Counted from the stretch's first letter, positions 46,808-58,720 are shown. The stretch: 64,000 nt of DNA from Henckelia pumila (GCF_033568475.1 NC_133122.1:149992861-150056860), one strand, 5' to 3'. The notes: generated by a model from the letters alone, not told the origin. Program-made: numbers and translations.

Positions 46808-47402
46808 TGTTAGGGATTACAAAATTTTAATATTGGCAAAATTGAGCAATAATTCCAGGTCAACTGATCGTGACAAGATAAACTGGGCAAAGTGCTCTTA
46901 AGCTAAAATTGACTACATCAACTGAGTTGACTTTGACCAAGAGCTGAACTGAAACCTTCAAGTGGTCATCTAGGAGTATCGAGTAGTCGACCTCACATAG
47001 GAAAACTGCATTCAGTTTACGGAGCTAAACTGAATCAGTTCCTCTAGGGCAAACAAGCGTACGCAACCAAAACTGGATCAGTCTCTCGAAAGATAAACTA
47101 ATGCAAAATCCAACTGAACAAAAGACCGAGCAAGCTAAACTGAATCAACGAAGGACTTTTGGATTGACTTGTCCGTACTCGACAACACGCCGCATTTTAC
47201 AGAGCTCATCGGTGTACGAGCATGTCATGGAATGTCTACGGATGGGACAAGCTAATGGTATTAATTCAAATCCAAAAGAGTTGTTGCCCACCAAGTATAA
47301 ATACTCATCGAGAATATCAGAATTAGCATCCGACTCTTGAAAGAATTATTGAACACAGACTCAAGATATCAGAGGTAAACTGAACTCCTTCAGTTTACCT
47401 AC
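46808..47402 (+). mobile_element. 5' part of a copia LTR, cut by the gypsy insertion
   Basis: It starts TGTTAGGGATTACAAAATTT, with a copia-like opening, and contains repeats of TAAACTGAAT and CAGTTTA and a TATA box at 47296-47303. It stops at the left border of the gypsy element. The remainder is not found on the other side because that side is truncated. Confidence 0.6.
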
Positions 47403-48964
47403 TGTAGCCCGCATCCAGAATTAATGATTAAGTGATAATTAATCAAGTGATCATGTTTAGATTAAGTAAAACATGATTAAGAGATTTTCAAATGGGTCTA
47501 AGGGGTTGAAAAATGGATCCAAAACACTCGAAAATGGCCGAGAGAGTCCAAGCCCTCGGAGGGATCGGAAGGTCCGAACTATAGGATCGGACCGTCTGAA
47601 GGGGTGGAGTTCGGAGGCCCTGGACCAGTTCGAAAATGCATGGTTCGGAGGATCCGAAGAAGGATCGGACGCTCCGATCTTCATTGGATAAGATAAGATA
47701 AGAAATGAAATTTGATTGGCTAGCTGGAGGAGTTCGGACGCTCCGAAATGAAAGTTTGGACGATCCAAACAGTAGCCAAGCCAGGTGTCCGAGTGGGTGA
47801 CATCACAGATAACGTAATATTGAGATCATTCGATCCAAAGTCCAGTTCGAACGATCCAAAGTCCAGTTCGAACGATCCAAAGTTTAGTTCGAACGTTCCA
47901 AAGTGCTGTCAGGGACACGTGTAGGACATGCAGAGTTCGGACCATCCAAAATCCGGCTATAAATATAAGGTTCGAGAGCCTCATTTGTGCACCTCTTCCA
48001 ACTTCTTTCCCTATACTTTAGTAGTACATTTTAGGTGTTCTAGTCACCTAGGTTGGTCCGGTAGTTGGCAGGTCGGTCTACGAGGCATAGTGAAGTTGTG
48101 CCAAGTTGTGGGGCAGTCGCCATCAGTGGGCTGACGACGGACGCAGGTATAACTTTGGACTCCTAAAAATATTAAGGAGTATGTAATAGTTTAATTAAGG
48201 CTTTTAGAGCATGATTATTAATGCATGGGTATTTTGCATTGTAGACTGGTAGACTTGGAACATAGATGGATGCTTGTAGAACTGCCTTAGTAAGGTACGT
48301 AAATACTGACTGAGATTGAAGCGGGTATGCATGATTATATGTTGCATTTATTTCCCATGATTGCATGTTTCTGTTATGCTACACGTGCATACATCTTGAT
48401 TTAGCCGGTATTGTTGGCTTACCCAGTATAGGGGATTTGATCAGCCCCATTGCATGTGTGGATGAGAACCATAGTTTTGGGACCAGGATATATCCACGGT
48501 GTATGGTATGGGAGCCACCTCTTGATGCGACGACCCAGCGCGCTACATACCATGGCGCCTAGACTGAGCAGAATTTGATTCCCAGTATGATAGCCAGATA
48601 TTCATTTGGATGCATCATGTTTGTATGTTTTCCTGTTCTAGTGTATTGAGCTTTAGCGCTCACGTCCAGTATTTTGTTATTGTCTGGATACCCCATTTGA
48701 CAAGACAGTTGCAGATGCAGGTAGTTCATCCAGAGACTCGGTATAGTAATTAATCAGGGAAGAGACCGCAGGGTTAGGTGTTAGGATTATTTTGTTTATC
48801 GAAGTTTATTCGATTGAGTTGTAAATTATGGATTTGTTTAGCCGGTTGTATTCTTTCGGCCATCTGTTATTTAAGCTTCCGCAGTTATTTCTAAATTACT
48901 GTTATTTCATGCTTTATTAAGTTTTAATCTTTGATTAGTAGTGGATCCGAGTTGGATCACTACA
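47403..48964 (+). repeat. 5' LTR of the gypsy element
   Basis: 1562 bp, TGTAGCCCGCATCC to GGATCACTACA. TATA box at 47958-47965. Upstream of it, 47553-47950 holds about a dozen TTCGGACNNTCCGAA-type words and a 21-bp tandem repeat (47831-47893, unit CGATCCAAAGTCCAGTTCGAA). Confidence 0.88.
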
Positions 48965-48969
48965 TTTAT

Positions 48970-48981
48970 TGGTATCAGAGC
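48970..48981 (+). promoter_or_regulatory. primer binding site for initiator tRNA-Met
   Basis: TGGTATCAGAGC, complementary to the 3' end of plant initiator tRNA-Met, lies 5 bases after the LTR end. This fixes the element's strand and the 5' LTR border. Confidence 0.9.
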
Positions 48982-48984
48982 AAG

Positions 48985-49692
48985 CAATAAGAGCTTGGGA
49001 CATAGTACTGAGATTTTGGGTTATCCTTGTAGAGTAATGACTGTGATTGACGAAAGAGCAGCAATTGACTTTGGATTGACGAGATACTTAAAGGTTCTCG
49101 AGATCGTCATCGCTGAGGTTAATGACAGAGATTCGCCCTATGAGGATTCCAAAAAATTCGGGCTGGGAGAGAAGAATGAGTTTTTCAACCCAGGTACTTC
49201 TGAAGATTTGTTGGAGCACATGGTGTGTGGCTATCCATTCGGCTCTAACAAGAGGAAGATTCTTCACTAGCAGTTGGAGAAATTGTCATAAAGATCTCGC
49301 CGGATAGTAGTACATTTATAATATAATAGATGCAGGTAGATCTTGGGTAGAGGAGGTCTGCTGACATGCATTGATGCAAAGCATTGCAGGAAGATTAGTA
49401 AGTGAGCACAAATCATTCCATGGAAGGAATTTACCGGAGGTCTTTGCGGGAGATCGTGCGGAAGAGATTTGGCCAGTATGCTTGTATTGATGCTTGGACA
49501 GATGAGAAACTTAATGCTCAAGATCAAGATGTGTACAATGATTTAAATGTGTTTGAATACTGTGTTAAGATTTGTTGTAAACAGTATTTCAGTTGTAAGC
49601 AATTTAATCATTGTATTATTGATTCCAAGCTGTTGGAATTTCTTAGTTGTTGTAACTAAGGATTTGTAATAAGAATCGTATTAAACCTGGTT
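48985..49692 (+). other. gypsy internal region, left part
   Basis: A frame from 48941 to 49270 reads VIDERAAIDFGLTRYLKVLE and LLEHMVCGYPFGSNKRKIL, and another at 49402-49659 reads RRSLREIVRKRFGQY. Neither has a CCHC zinc knuckle or other gag hallmark. They may be gag remnants; I cannot identify them. Confidence 0.4.
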
Positions 49693-49697
49693 CAGTG

Positions 49698-50910
49698 TGT
49701 TATGCCTTAAATGCATACAAATCTCGTGTAATGAGATTAATATTTTTAATGCATTAACAAGTCTCAAAATATTATGTTTTGATGATTACAAAACTCGGTT
49801 AATTATTACTAACAGTTTAAAGTGAGAAATTTGCAGATAATAATATTTTTGTGTATGGACAATGTTGGAAGCAAGAACCGATAATAAAAAATTGGAGATA
49901 AAATTTGAAATGTTTGAATTTTCCCAGGTTCGGAAAGTCCGAAGAAGGTTCGGACCATCCAAAGATTATTCAAGTATTTAAATATGTTCGGATGACATGC
50001 TCGGAGGCCACGAAGACTTGTTCGGACAATCCGAAGCCAATTCGGACGGTCCGAAGTTTTTCTTGAAATTAAATATTGCTCGAAGGCACCCTCGGAGGGC
50101 ACGAAAGGCACACCTCGGACGCTCCGAAGTCAGGATCGGAGGATCTAAACTCCTTTACGGCGACTGGAGATTTTGTCAGAAGAAATTTGCTGGAATAAAT
50201 TTAATGCAGTCGTTCGGATGACCCGAAGACCTGCTCGGACCATCCGAACAGTACAACAGCCGCAGAAATTTGAAAATCAATCAGTAAAGTTCGAAGGACC
50301 CGAAGACTCGTTCGGAGGATCCGAACCTGCTCGAATTTGCAACTATAAATAGAGGTCATTCCAAGACATTTGAAGACATCCAATTCACTCTCATCTCTTG
50401 CAAGAATCTCCTCTCATTCAAAGTGTTCTATCAAGAGTTATTCAATATAATTCGCTCAAAAATCAAGAGTTGTTTGTAAAAATCATTTGTGAGTTGGTTG
50501 TGCGATCATTGTAAACACTTGAGTGTGAAGCCAAGTGTGTTGTGTGATTGTTGAGGCTATCATTGGAGCCATTAAGGCCAAGTGTATCGAGTTGTATTGG
50601 CGCGGTGATCGTGTTGAGTTGTACGGCTATCCTTGGAGCCATCAAGGCCAAGATGTTCGAAGTGCTAGTGGATCCTTGGTTAATCGATCTTAACCAAGAA
50701 GAAAATACGTAGACAATTTATCGTCGAAGTTTCATAAACATATCTTATCCCTTTTACTGCTTTATTCACTTTACGCATTTATTTACCGCATTTATATTTG
50801 ATTACTTTAAGTCTTCCGCTTGCGTATTTGCATAATCGCTTTAAATTGCTAAAGTTGCCAATAAACCCTAAATCCCCCCCCCCCCCCCCCCCCCCCATTA
50901 GGTTCTAACA
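49698..50910 (+). mobile_element. solo copia LTR nested in the gypsy element
   Basis: TGTTATGCCTTAAATGC to TTAGGTTCTAACA, 1213 bp, with CAGTG on both sides (49693-49697 and 50911-50915). TATA box at 50344-50351. A C23 run (50874-50896) lies near the 3' end. The U3 part (49924-50330) is full of TTCGGACNNTCCGAA-type words although the LTR is otherwise unrelated to its gypsy host. Confidence 0.9.
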
Positions 50911-50915
50911 CAGTG

Positions 50916-53505
50916 GTTTAAAGATTTTTTAGTATTGGGATATACAGATAATTCCATTGATTGTTTTAGTTTATCAGTGTTCAATTATTGTGACTCATAG
51001 GATTTTGAGTAATCAGATTTTGAGTACTTACCACGTGATTAGTTCTAGGTGTTTCCTAGGATGACCTAGATAGTCGAGTGAATATGTTTAGTGACAGGGA
51101 TGAGGTAATTCATCAGGGATATGGGAGTTGTTCTAGGCTATTTTCTTTTAGAACAGTTGGTTGTTTTGACCTCTTTAGGTTTTTGCCATGTGATGATGGG
51201 TTTTCATCAGGGTACCAGGTCAAGTGATATTGTTAGTTGTGGACTGTGAAAGGGACTAGACGTGAGGAGGTGCGACCCTATGCCAATATTACTCTAAGAG
51301 TCTTTCGTGCTTCAAAGGCTGCCTGGAAGCATTCGTGCTTCAGGAGCGGTTGTACAGGGGAGGATACTTAGTCTAGGGATTTGACAACAATCACAGCGGG
51401 GTATAACCTTGGATTGGTACCAGGTTTGGAAGTTCTTTTGTCAGAAATTCAAGTCGTGGATTCTGCTATCAGAAATTGTCTTGGAAGGGATTTTCCTTGA
51501 CAAGTGATTGTTCTAAGTAGAAAGGCTTTTGACCTTCGATAATTGGGATATCACTAGATGGATAGATCTAGTAGGTAGACAGATTTTTACCAGGTTGTTG
51601 GTGAACGACAGTTTTTGAGGACTGTTAGCAGAATACTTGCTTAGGTGTTTCCAGCGATAGTTTTAGAGTGTGCCACTGAGTTGAGATCCGACGAGTGTTG
51701 TGGATTTTGATGAGAATTAACAGACTAACATCAGTTGTTTGGTCATGGGATAAGACAACAGCTGAGACCTGGTTTTCAGGGTCTGGAGGGATTTTTGTCA
51801 CTGATCTCCCAGTATAGTTCTGATGTGTTCTGCCATTAAGATGTTAGAATCGATTGGGGTCGATCTGGAAGTTAGCTGGATTGCCAAAAGCATTGAGGAT
51901 TTCATGTAGAATCGAGGTGAACACGTTGTGTTCATCCCAATAGTGAGTCAAGTTGACAAGAGTGGTTGATATCCATGGTAGGATAACCGGTGTTGTGAGT
52001 TTAAAATGATATCTCGAAGGACGAGACATATGCGATAATCTGATTTAGGTTATCGGTGCCAAAGATGGTGTTATCCATCTAAGTGTGTGGCAAAATGGTA
52101 GTGTATTTTCAAGGTGTCGACCTGAGAACTTCGTAAGATAAAAGATTGTGGACAACGACATTGTCAAAATAGTGTTCGTCAGTTAGGAGTTTGCCATTTG
52201 TTCTCATGGTAGTATTCTCTTGGAAATTATTAGTCAACATCAAGCGGGATAAGAACGAAAGATACGTATTCTGATGCTACGGAGTTTCAGAACTTGCGGT
52301 ATCTGTGATAAGATGACCAATGGGAATCGCTTGGAATATTATCTCCGGTAGAGAGATTCAGATCAAGACATATAGTGATCAGTAGGATTAATTCACGAGT
52401 GGTGATTATATCACTAGAGGTTTTATCTGAGTTTGTCGGATACAAAGGATGGAGTGCACCGCTGTCGTCGTGTTACGAGTAAGTGGCAGGGTTTTGATCA
52501 TTTCTTTTCTCAAAGGCTATTCGATTTATTAGTTAGGACTTCGTCCTCAGCAAAGGTAGATTAGCTCAGATGTGTACTTTGAGAGAGTGTCTTTAGTAAT
52601 TGACACTAAGATTAAAATTGTAAGACAATTGGTTAACACTTGAAATAACATCGGGAGTGCGATGTCAGTGTTAAACCAGTTAGGATACAATGCGTTTGTA
52701 TCTTTTCTTCTCACCTGATGCGGATTTATGATTAGCGATAGGGATAGTTGATGTCGATTTGAGGTCTTGACAGAAGTTATCATCGCTAAGATTCGCGGTC
52801 AGTGTTACTGTTCCAGTTAGAGTTGGTAACCAATGAGTAGTCATAAGACTACAAGTAATCTCGTGATACGACTCAGAAAACGATTGAGGTCGTATAAGTT
52901 AGTTTAATGGTGAGTTCTCGGTAAACTCCGGTGTGATCTGATAAGGTTTTAGATGATCATGCGAAGTCGGTAAGACAGGTCAGGAGTTCAAAATGTTGTG
53001 TAGCCAGCGACTTTTCTAACTTGTGGCTTGAACGTATCAAAATCCAGTATCAGTCGGGAGGCGTGATTAGTTCATGTTAGAGGAAGACTGATTTTGCGAC
53101 TAGAAAGGAGGATTCTTTTATCCGTTCATCGTGCATGGAAATTTTGAGGAGATTGTCCGAAGATGTTATTGTTCCATTTGCAATGGACAATGAATTTCTG
53201 ACGATAATCAGTGATGTTCACCGTCCCAGCAGGATTGCGGATGATAAGGCAATTTTCTGAAGAAAGGATTCAGATGGAGCATGGATTATCGACAATGCGT
53301 GTGAAGTTAGAACCGGAACAGAGTTCTAAGCCGACTTTATAAGTCGTGATATAACTCAGTGAAGGTTAGACCATGCAGATTTTAGCAAGGTCTAAATTGT
53401 CGAGAGTTATTCAAATTGATGTTTGAATAAGATCTACCAGTACAGTTGATGAGTTGGATTTCGTTACGTTCTCGGATTACCCTAGATTTACAGGACTAAA
53501 TATTT
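50916..53505 (+). other. gypsy internal region, right part, no coding motifs
   Basis: The longest open stretches are under 80 codons and match nothing. Base composition is more balanced than the flanks and the text is rich in TTAG/GATT words. It is either a decayed pol or a non-coding filler as in large non-autonomous LTR elements. Confidence 0.5.
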
Positions 53506-53519
53506 TAAGGGGGGGAGAA
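53506..53519 (+). promoter_or_regulatory. polypurine tract
   Basis: AAGGGGGGGAGAA directly precedes TGTAGAAGCCC, the start of the 3' LTR. It is the plus-strand primer. Confidence 0.85.
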
Positions 53520-53872
53520 TGTAGAAGCCCGTATCCAAAATTAATGATTAAGTGATAATTAATCAAGTGATCATGTTTAGATTAAGTAAAACATGTTTAA
53601 GAGATTTCCAAATGAGTTTAAGGAGTTGAAAAATTGATCCAGAACACTTGAAAATGGCCAAGATAGTCGAAGCCTTCGGAGGGATCGGAAGGTCCGAACT
53701 ATAGGATCGGACCGTTCGAAGAGGTAGAGTTTGGAGGCCCTGGACCAGTACAGAAGGGTAGGGTTCGGACGATCTGAAGAAGGATCGGACGCTTCAATTT
53801 CCATTGGATAAAATAAAATAAGAAATGAAATCTGATTGGCTAGCTGGAGGAGTTCGGATGCTCCGAAGTGAA
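53520..53872 (+). repeat. 3' LTR of the gypsy element, truncated
   Basis: Matches the first 350 bp of the 5' LTR with scattered differences, then breaks off at CTCCGAAGTGAA. The lost part includes the TATA box and the right target duplication. Confidence 0.85.
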
Positions 53873-54018
53873 GATGATTCCAAATTTGAGGCTGATTTTG
53901 TATTTCATAATTGGTTCAAAGCCATGGTCATACACATCAATTCTACATGAAATTTCCCATCATGGGCTTCTTTTATATTACTTGACTAGTCACCAATATT
54001 ATAATTATTCCGGATTTC
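53873..54018. other. unique spacer
   Basis: About 150 bp of unassigned DNA ending at the TAA target duplication (54019-54021) of the next element. Confidence 0.4.
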
Positions 54019-54021
54019 TAA

Positions 54022-55070
54022 GGGGGTGTATTCAATCTGGAAAATTAATGACTTTTATGGATTTTAGAAGTATAGTGGTATTCAATCATGACTTTTATAT
54101 ACTCTATAAAAGTCTAGTGGTATTCAAAATAGACTTTTTTAGAGTTTTAAAAGTCAAGTGGTATTCAACCTTGACTTTTAAAAACTCTACAAAAGTCTAG
54201 TGTTATTCAAAATGTCAATGAACTTCTTAATAACTCCATGAAAATCATGGACATACAAACATTAATGCTTAAGGTACAACTATATTTTGTAAAAAAAGTC
54301 TTTGGTCTAACTCAAAGTTTTGGATGGATTTCTAAACTTATAATTTCCATCTTTTTCTCACATTTTCTCACTCCTCACTATCTCACTTTCTCTCATATTT
54401 AAAATTAATTAATACATACATATATATATTCGTTCTTTTCCTAAAAATAAAAATAAAAAATATTATTTAAAAATTTGAAATTTTCAAAATATTTTGTGAT
54501 TTTTAATTTATGATTTATACCAATAATTTTAATATTTAATGATAATAATATATGATTCAAAAAAATTATAATATGATTTATTTCAAATATTTGAATAGCG
54601 GATAACATACATGATAAAAAATAAAAATTAACAAATTAATTTTTAAGATATAATTGATAAAATAATTTATAAGTTATCATATGTTTTTTTTAAAAAAATA
54701 ACTTTACCCAATCGCAAAATATTTCATATATATATATATATATATATACATTTAAAATAAATGAAATCCATTTCATCAATAAATTAAAAAAATATTTCAA
54801 ATAAATTTATTATTTATGTCAAATAATTATTATTTCAAATTAAAAAAATTAAAATAATAAGATATATTAAAGATACAAATTCATGTAATTGTATGAAAAA
54901 GTTTACAAATCTCTGTAAAATTCTGCAAAAGTCTACAAAGAATCCACGGAAATCTATTTTGTAAATCCGCGAGATTCTATAAATATCAATAAAAATTCAT
55001 CAACTCCACAAAATTTTAACATTTTAAAATGTCAATGAAAGTCATTAAAACTCTGGATTGAATACACCCC
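54022..55070 (+). mobile_element. Harbinger-like non-coding transposon, complete
   Basis: The ends are GGGGGTGTATTCAATC and GATTGAATACACCCC, with TAA on both sides (54019-54021 and 55071-55073), as for PIF/Harbinger elements. 1049 bp. No transposase. Inner copies of GTGGTATTCAA alternate with AAAAGTCTAGTG near the left end (54080-54210), giving a subterminal tandem pattern. An AT microsatellite is at 54729-54748. Confidence 0.85.
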
Positions 55071-55073
55071 TAA

Positions 55074-55244
55074 ATGTCCTATTTGATGGACCCCTTTCGC
55101 ATTTCTTTCTCAAATTAATTAATAATGGGCCATCATAGCTCATCAATTCTTTTGCTTTCACTAATTTTTCATATGTACTAGTGATTAACACACATGATTT
55201 CATTCATGGATTGACAATATACGTATGTAATAGAAGTTAAAAAT
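55074..55244 (+). other. short spacer, duplicated at 57854-57961
   Basis: From 55137 (AGCTCATCAATTCTTTTGCT) the sequence recurs at 57854 and continues into the MED26 upstream region in both places. This is the left border of the 2.7-kb tandem duplication. Confidence 0.7.
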
Positions 55245-55515
55245 GGTATCGGATTGGTTTAATATTTTGAATTTAAAAATGGAAAATATTTTAAAATTTA
55301 TTATTATTTTAATGACGTTTTCTCCATTTTCAATTTTAATTTTGGATCCTGAAACTTTTTAAAAACTAGTGGGTCTCGCGTAAATTCTTGCGGACACTCT
55401 TTGCTCTAATTGTCACAGATGCGTGAATCTAGCACAACCCAAATAAAATCGAGTCGCCGAGTATCTAATTAATGATTTAATTATTAAAACAAATCTTTTT
55501 AAGCCTTTATCGTAG

Positions 55516-55579
<64 letters not shown>

Positions 55580-55977
55580 TATTCAATCAAACCCAAAAAA
55601 ACAAATGTCAAATTTAAATCTATAAATTTAAAAAAAGCAAGCATTCGATTACAAACATGATTACAACGTAACTTTTAAAATTACAAAATTATATGACATG
55701 CACTAATAAAAATAGGATCTCGTTGCAGACACAAATTATATCATATATTAGGTTACTAAATACATTTGAAATTACAAAATTATCCTAAATACATTTTTGA
55801 AAGAGTTTTTTTTTATTTTTTTTAAATGTAGGGATGAATTTATGATTTCAAATATAATTTGTAACCGAATTTGTAATTTTTATTGTATATTCCAAATTTT
55901 CCACGAAAAGATTTCCTCATCGAGATAATTTTATGATATCGATAAATTGTAACGGAATATGTATAATAATTTTTATG
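55245..55977 (+). repeat. MED26 upstream region, copy C
   Basis: Matches 32175-32890 of copy B, with an ATT microsatellite at about 55514-55580 where copy B has only a few units. It is cut before the core promoter and fused to an inverted MED26 3' tail. Confidence 0.85.
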
Positions 55978-56195
55978 AAACTCAAATACAAAGTTTTTGG
56001 AAACTAATTAACGGATTACAATTATGAAAGAGCCTAAGAGCTAAAATGAAAATCCTCATTTGAAATTGGTAGCTCCGTCATCGTTGCACCCCGTTGTAAC
56101 CTAATATACGGCCCCCCAAATTTTCAATCTTGGATCCGCCCCTGACAGTAGCTACCGGCGCCTGTTCTTGTTGGATAAGCCGGCCTTCACGTGCT
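55978..56195 (-). pseudogene. inverted MED26 3' tail, copy 1
   Basis: Reverse complement of 36211-36430: the last 44 bases of exon 9 (stop codon 56152-56154 on the minus strand), the CAGGGGCGGATCC terminus and flank. The encoded end is NKNRRR, whereas the full genes end NKNRCR and NKNMCR. Lies between two upstream-region copies. Confidence 0.85.
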
Positions 56196-57086
56196 CTAAT
56201 TTGAATGACATTTTCTCCATTTTCTATTTTAATTTTGTATCCTAAAAATTTTTAAAAACTAGTGGGTTCCGCGTAAATTCTTGCGGACACCCTTTGCTCT
56301 AATTGTCACAGGTGCGTGAATTTAGCACGACCCAAATAAAATCGAGTCGCCAAGTATCTATCCGATGCAACAGTCTCGGTGCCTGCCTAATCGTTCCAAA
56401 TTACTCAACGCCACTTTTATGCATCAAATCTAATTAATGATTTAATTATTAAAACAATATTTTTAAGCCTTTATCGTATTATTATTTATTCAATCAAACC
56501 CAAAAAGACAAAAGTCAAATTTAAATCTATAAATTAAAAAAAAGCAAGCATTCGATTACAAAAACGATTACAACGTAATTTTTAAAATTACAAAATTATC
56601 TGACATGTACTAATAAAAATAGGATAATGTTGCAGGCACAAATAAGATCACACATTAGGTTATTAAATGCATTTGAAATTACAAAAATACATTTTTGAAA
56701 GAGTTTTTTTTTTTTTTTTTTTTAATGTAGGGATGAATTTATGATTTCAAATATAATTTGTAACCGAATTTGTAATTTTCATTGTATATTCAAAATTTTC
56801 CACGAAAAAATATTTCTTCATCGAGATAATTTTATGATATGGATAAATTGTAACGGAATATGTATAATAATATTTATGAATTTTGTAAGCAGCATCACAA
56901 ATATTAGTCGCAGCATATGTACGCAAAGAACTGAAACCGCCCCGTTATATTTGTGCACATCACCTGCCAATTTCTTCATATTTTTCAAACTTTTAAGCCC
57001 ACAGAAAATATTCCTTCTTCTATCCAAGCGATACATTCGCTCTCCATATAAGGTTATCTCTCATTCGGGAAATAGACTTTCTTATA
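56196..57086 (+). repeat. MED26 upstream region, copy D
   Basis: Matches 32235-33090, including the CArG/TATA stretch (57044-57053). It ends at AAATAGACTTTCTTATA where a Harbinger-like element begins. The gene is missing. Confidence 0.85.
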
Positions 57087-57743
57087 GGGGTGTATTCAAT
57101 CCAGAGTTTTAATGACTTTCAGTGACATTTTAAAATGTTAAACTTTTGTGGAGTTGATGGATTTTTATTGATATTTATAGAATCTCACGGATTTAAAAAA
57201 CAGATTTCCGTGGATTCTTTGTAGACTTTTGCAGAATTTTATAGAGATTTGTAAACTTTTTCATACCATTACATGAATTTGTATCTTTAATATATCTTAT
57301 TATTTTTATTTTTTTAATTTGAAATAATAATTATTTGACATAAATAATAAATTTATTTGAAATATTTTTTTAATTTATTGATGAAATGGATTTTATTTAT
57401 TTTAAATGTATATATATATATATATATTAATTTAACAAAATTATAAATTAAATACTTTGCGATTGGGTAAAGTTATTTTTTTTAAAAAAACATATGATAA
57501 CTTATAAATTATTTTATCAATTATATCTTAAAAATTTATTTGTTAATTTTTATTTTTTATCATGTATGTTATCCGCTATTCAAATATTTGAATTAAATCA
57601 TATTATAATTTTTTGAATCATATATTATTATCATTAAATATTAAAATTATTGGTATAAATCATAAATTAAATATCACAAAATATTTTGAAAATTTCAAAT
57701 TTTTAAATAATATTTTTTATTTTTATTTTTAGGAAAAGAACGA

Positions 57744-57777
<34 letters not shown>

Positions 57778-57853
57778 GTATTAATTAATTTTAAATAAGA
57801 GAGAAAGTGAGATAGTGAGGAGTGAGAAAATGTGAGAAAAAGATGGAAATTAT
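57087..57853 (-). mobile_element. Harbinger-like element, truncated and inverted
   Basis: Starts GGGGTGTATTCAATCC and matches the reverse complement of 54340-55070. It is cut at GAAATTATA, so the second terminus is absent. Together with the 54022 copy it forms a 0.7-kb inverted repeat 2 kb apart. AT microsatellites at 57412-57428 and 57746-57768. Confidence 0.85.
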
Positions 57854-58228
57854 AGCTCATCAATTCTTTTGCTTTCACTAATTTTTCATATGTACTAGTG
57901 ATTAACACACATGATTTCATTCATGGATTGACAATATACGTATGTAATAGAAGTTAAAAATGGTATCGGATTGGTTCAATATTTTGAATTTAAAAATGGA
58001 AAATATTTTAAAATCTATTATTATTTTAATGACGTTTTCTCGATTTTCAATTTTAATTTTGTATCCTGAAACTTTTTAAAAACAAGTGGGTCCCGCGTAA
58101 ATTCTTGCGGACACCCTTTGCTCTAATTGTCACAGATGCGTGAATCTAGCACAGCCCAAATAAAATCGAGTCGCCGAGTATCTAATTAATGATTTAATTA
58201 TTAAAACAAATCTTTTTATGCCTTTATC

Positions 58229-58320
<92 letters not shown>

Positions 58321-58720
58321 TATTCAATCAAACCCAAAAAAAACAAATGTCAAATTTAAATCTATAAATTTTAAAAAAGCAAGCATTCGATTACAAACAT
58401 GATTACAACGTAACTTTTAAAATTACAAAATTATCTGACATGCACTAATAAAAATAGGATCTCGTTGCAGGCACAAATTAGATCATATATTAGGTTACTA
58501 AATACATTTGAAATTACAAAATTATCCTAAATACATTTTTGAAAGAGTTTTTTTTTTATTTTTTTTAAATGTAGGAATGAATTTATGATTTCAAATATAA
58601 TTTGTAACCGAATTTGTAATTTTCATTGTATATTCCAAATTTTCCACGAAAAGATTTCTTCATCGAGATAATTTTATGATATCGATAAATTGTAATGGAA
58701 TATGTATAATAATTTTTATG
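57854..58720 (+). repeat. MED26 upstream region, copy E, with its left spacer
   Basis: Tandem duplicate of 55137-55977 (offset about 2717). Its ATT run (58229-58321) is longer than in copy C. It too ends in an inverted MED26 tail. Confidence 0.85.
58229..58321 (+). repeat. ATT microsatellite, about 30 units
   Basis: Uninterrupted ATT/TTA run inside upstream copy E. The homologous run in copy C (55514-55580) is shorter and interrupted. Confidence 0.9.

Larger units (their letters stand above)
47403..53872 (+). mobile_element. Ty3/gypsy-type LTR element without recognisable gag-pol
   Basis: 5' LTR 47403-48964, primer site 48970-48981, polypurine tract 53506-53519, and a truncated 3' LTR from 53520. 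The internal region (about 3.3 kb after subtracting a nested solo LTR) lacks any visible protease, reverse transcriptase or integrase motif, so the element is non-autonomous or fully decayed. The LTR type TGTAG...CTACA with TGGTATCAGAGC is common in chromovirus-like gypsy elements; the superfamily is inferred from this, not from pol. Confidence 0.75.

Noticed and set aside
48970-48981. tRNA-like TGGTATCAGAGC
   Set aside because: Only the 12-base primer site complementary to tRNA-Met is present; there is no cloverleaf. It is the retroelement primer binding site.
54346-57850. Single large hairpin or foldback transposon spanning both Harbinger-like copies
   Set aside because: The left copy has its own two termini and TAA duplications, so it is a separate insertion. 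The arrangement is better explained by rearrangement.
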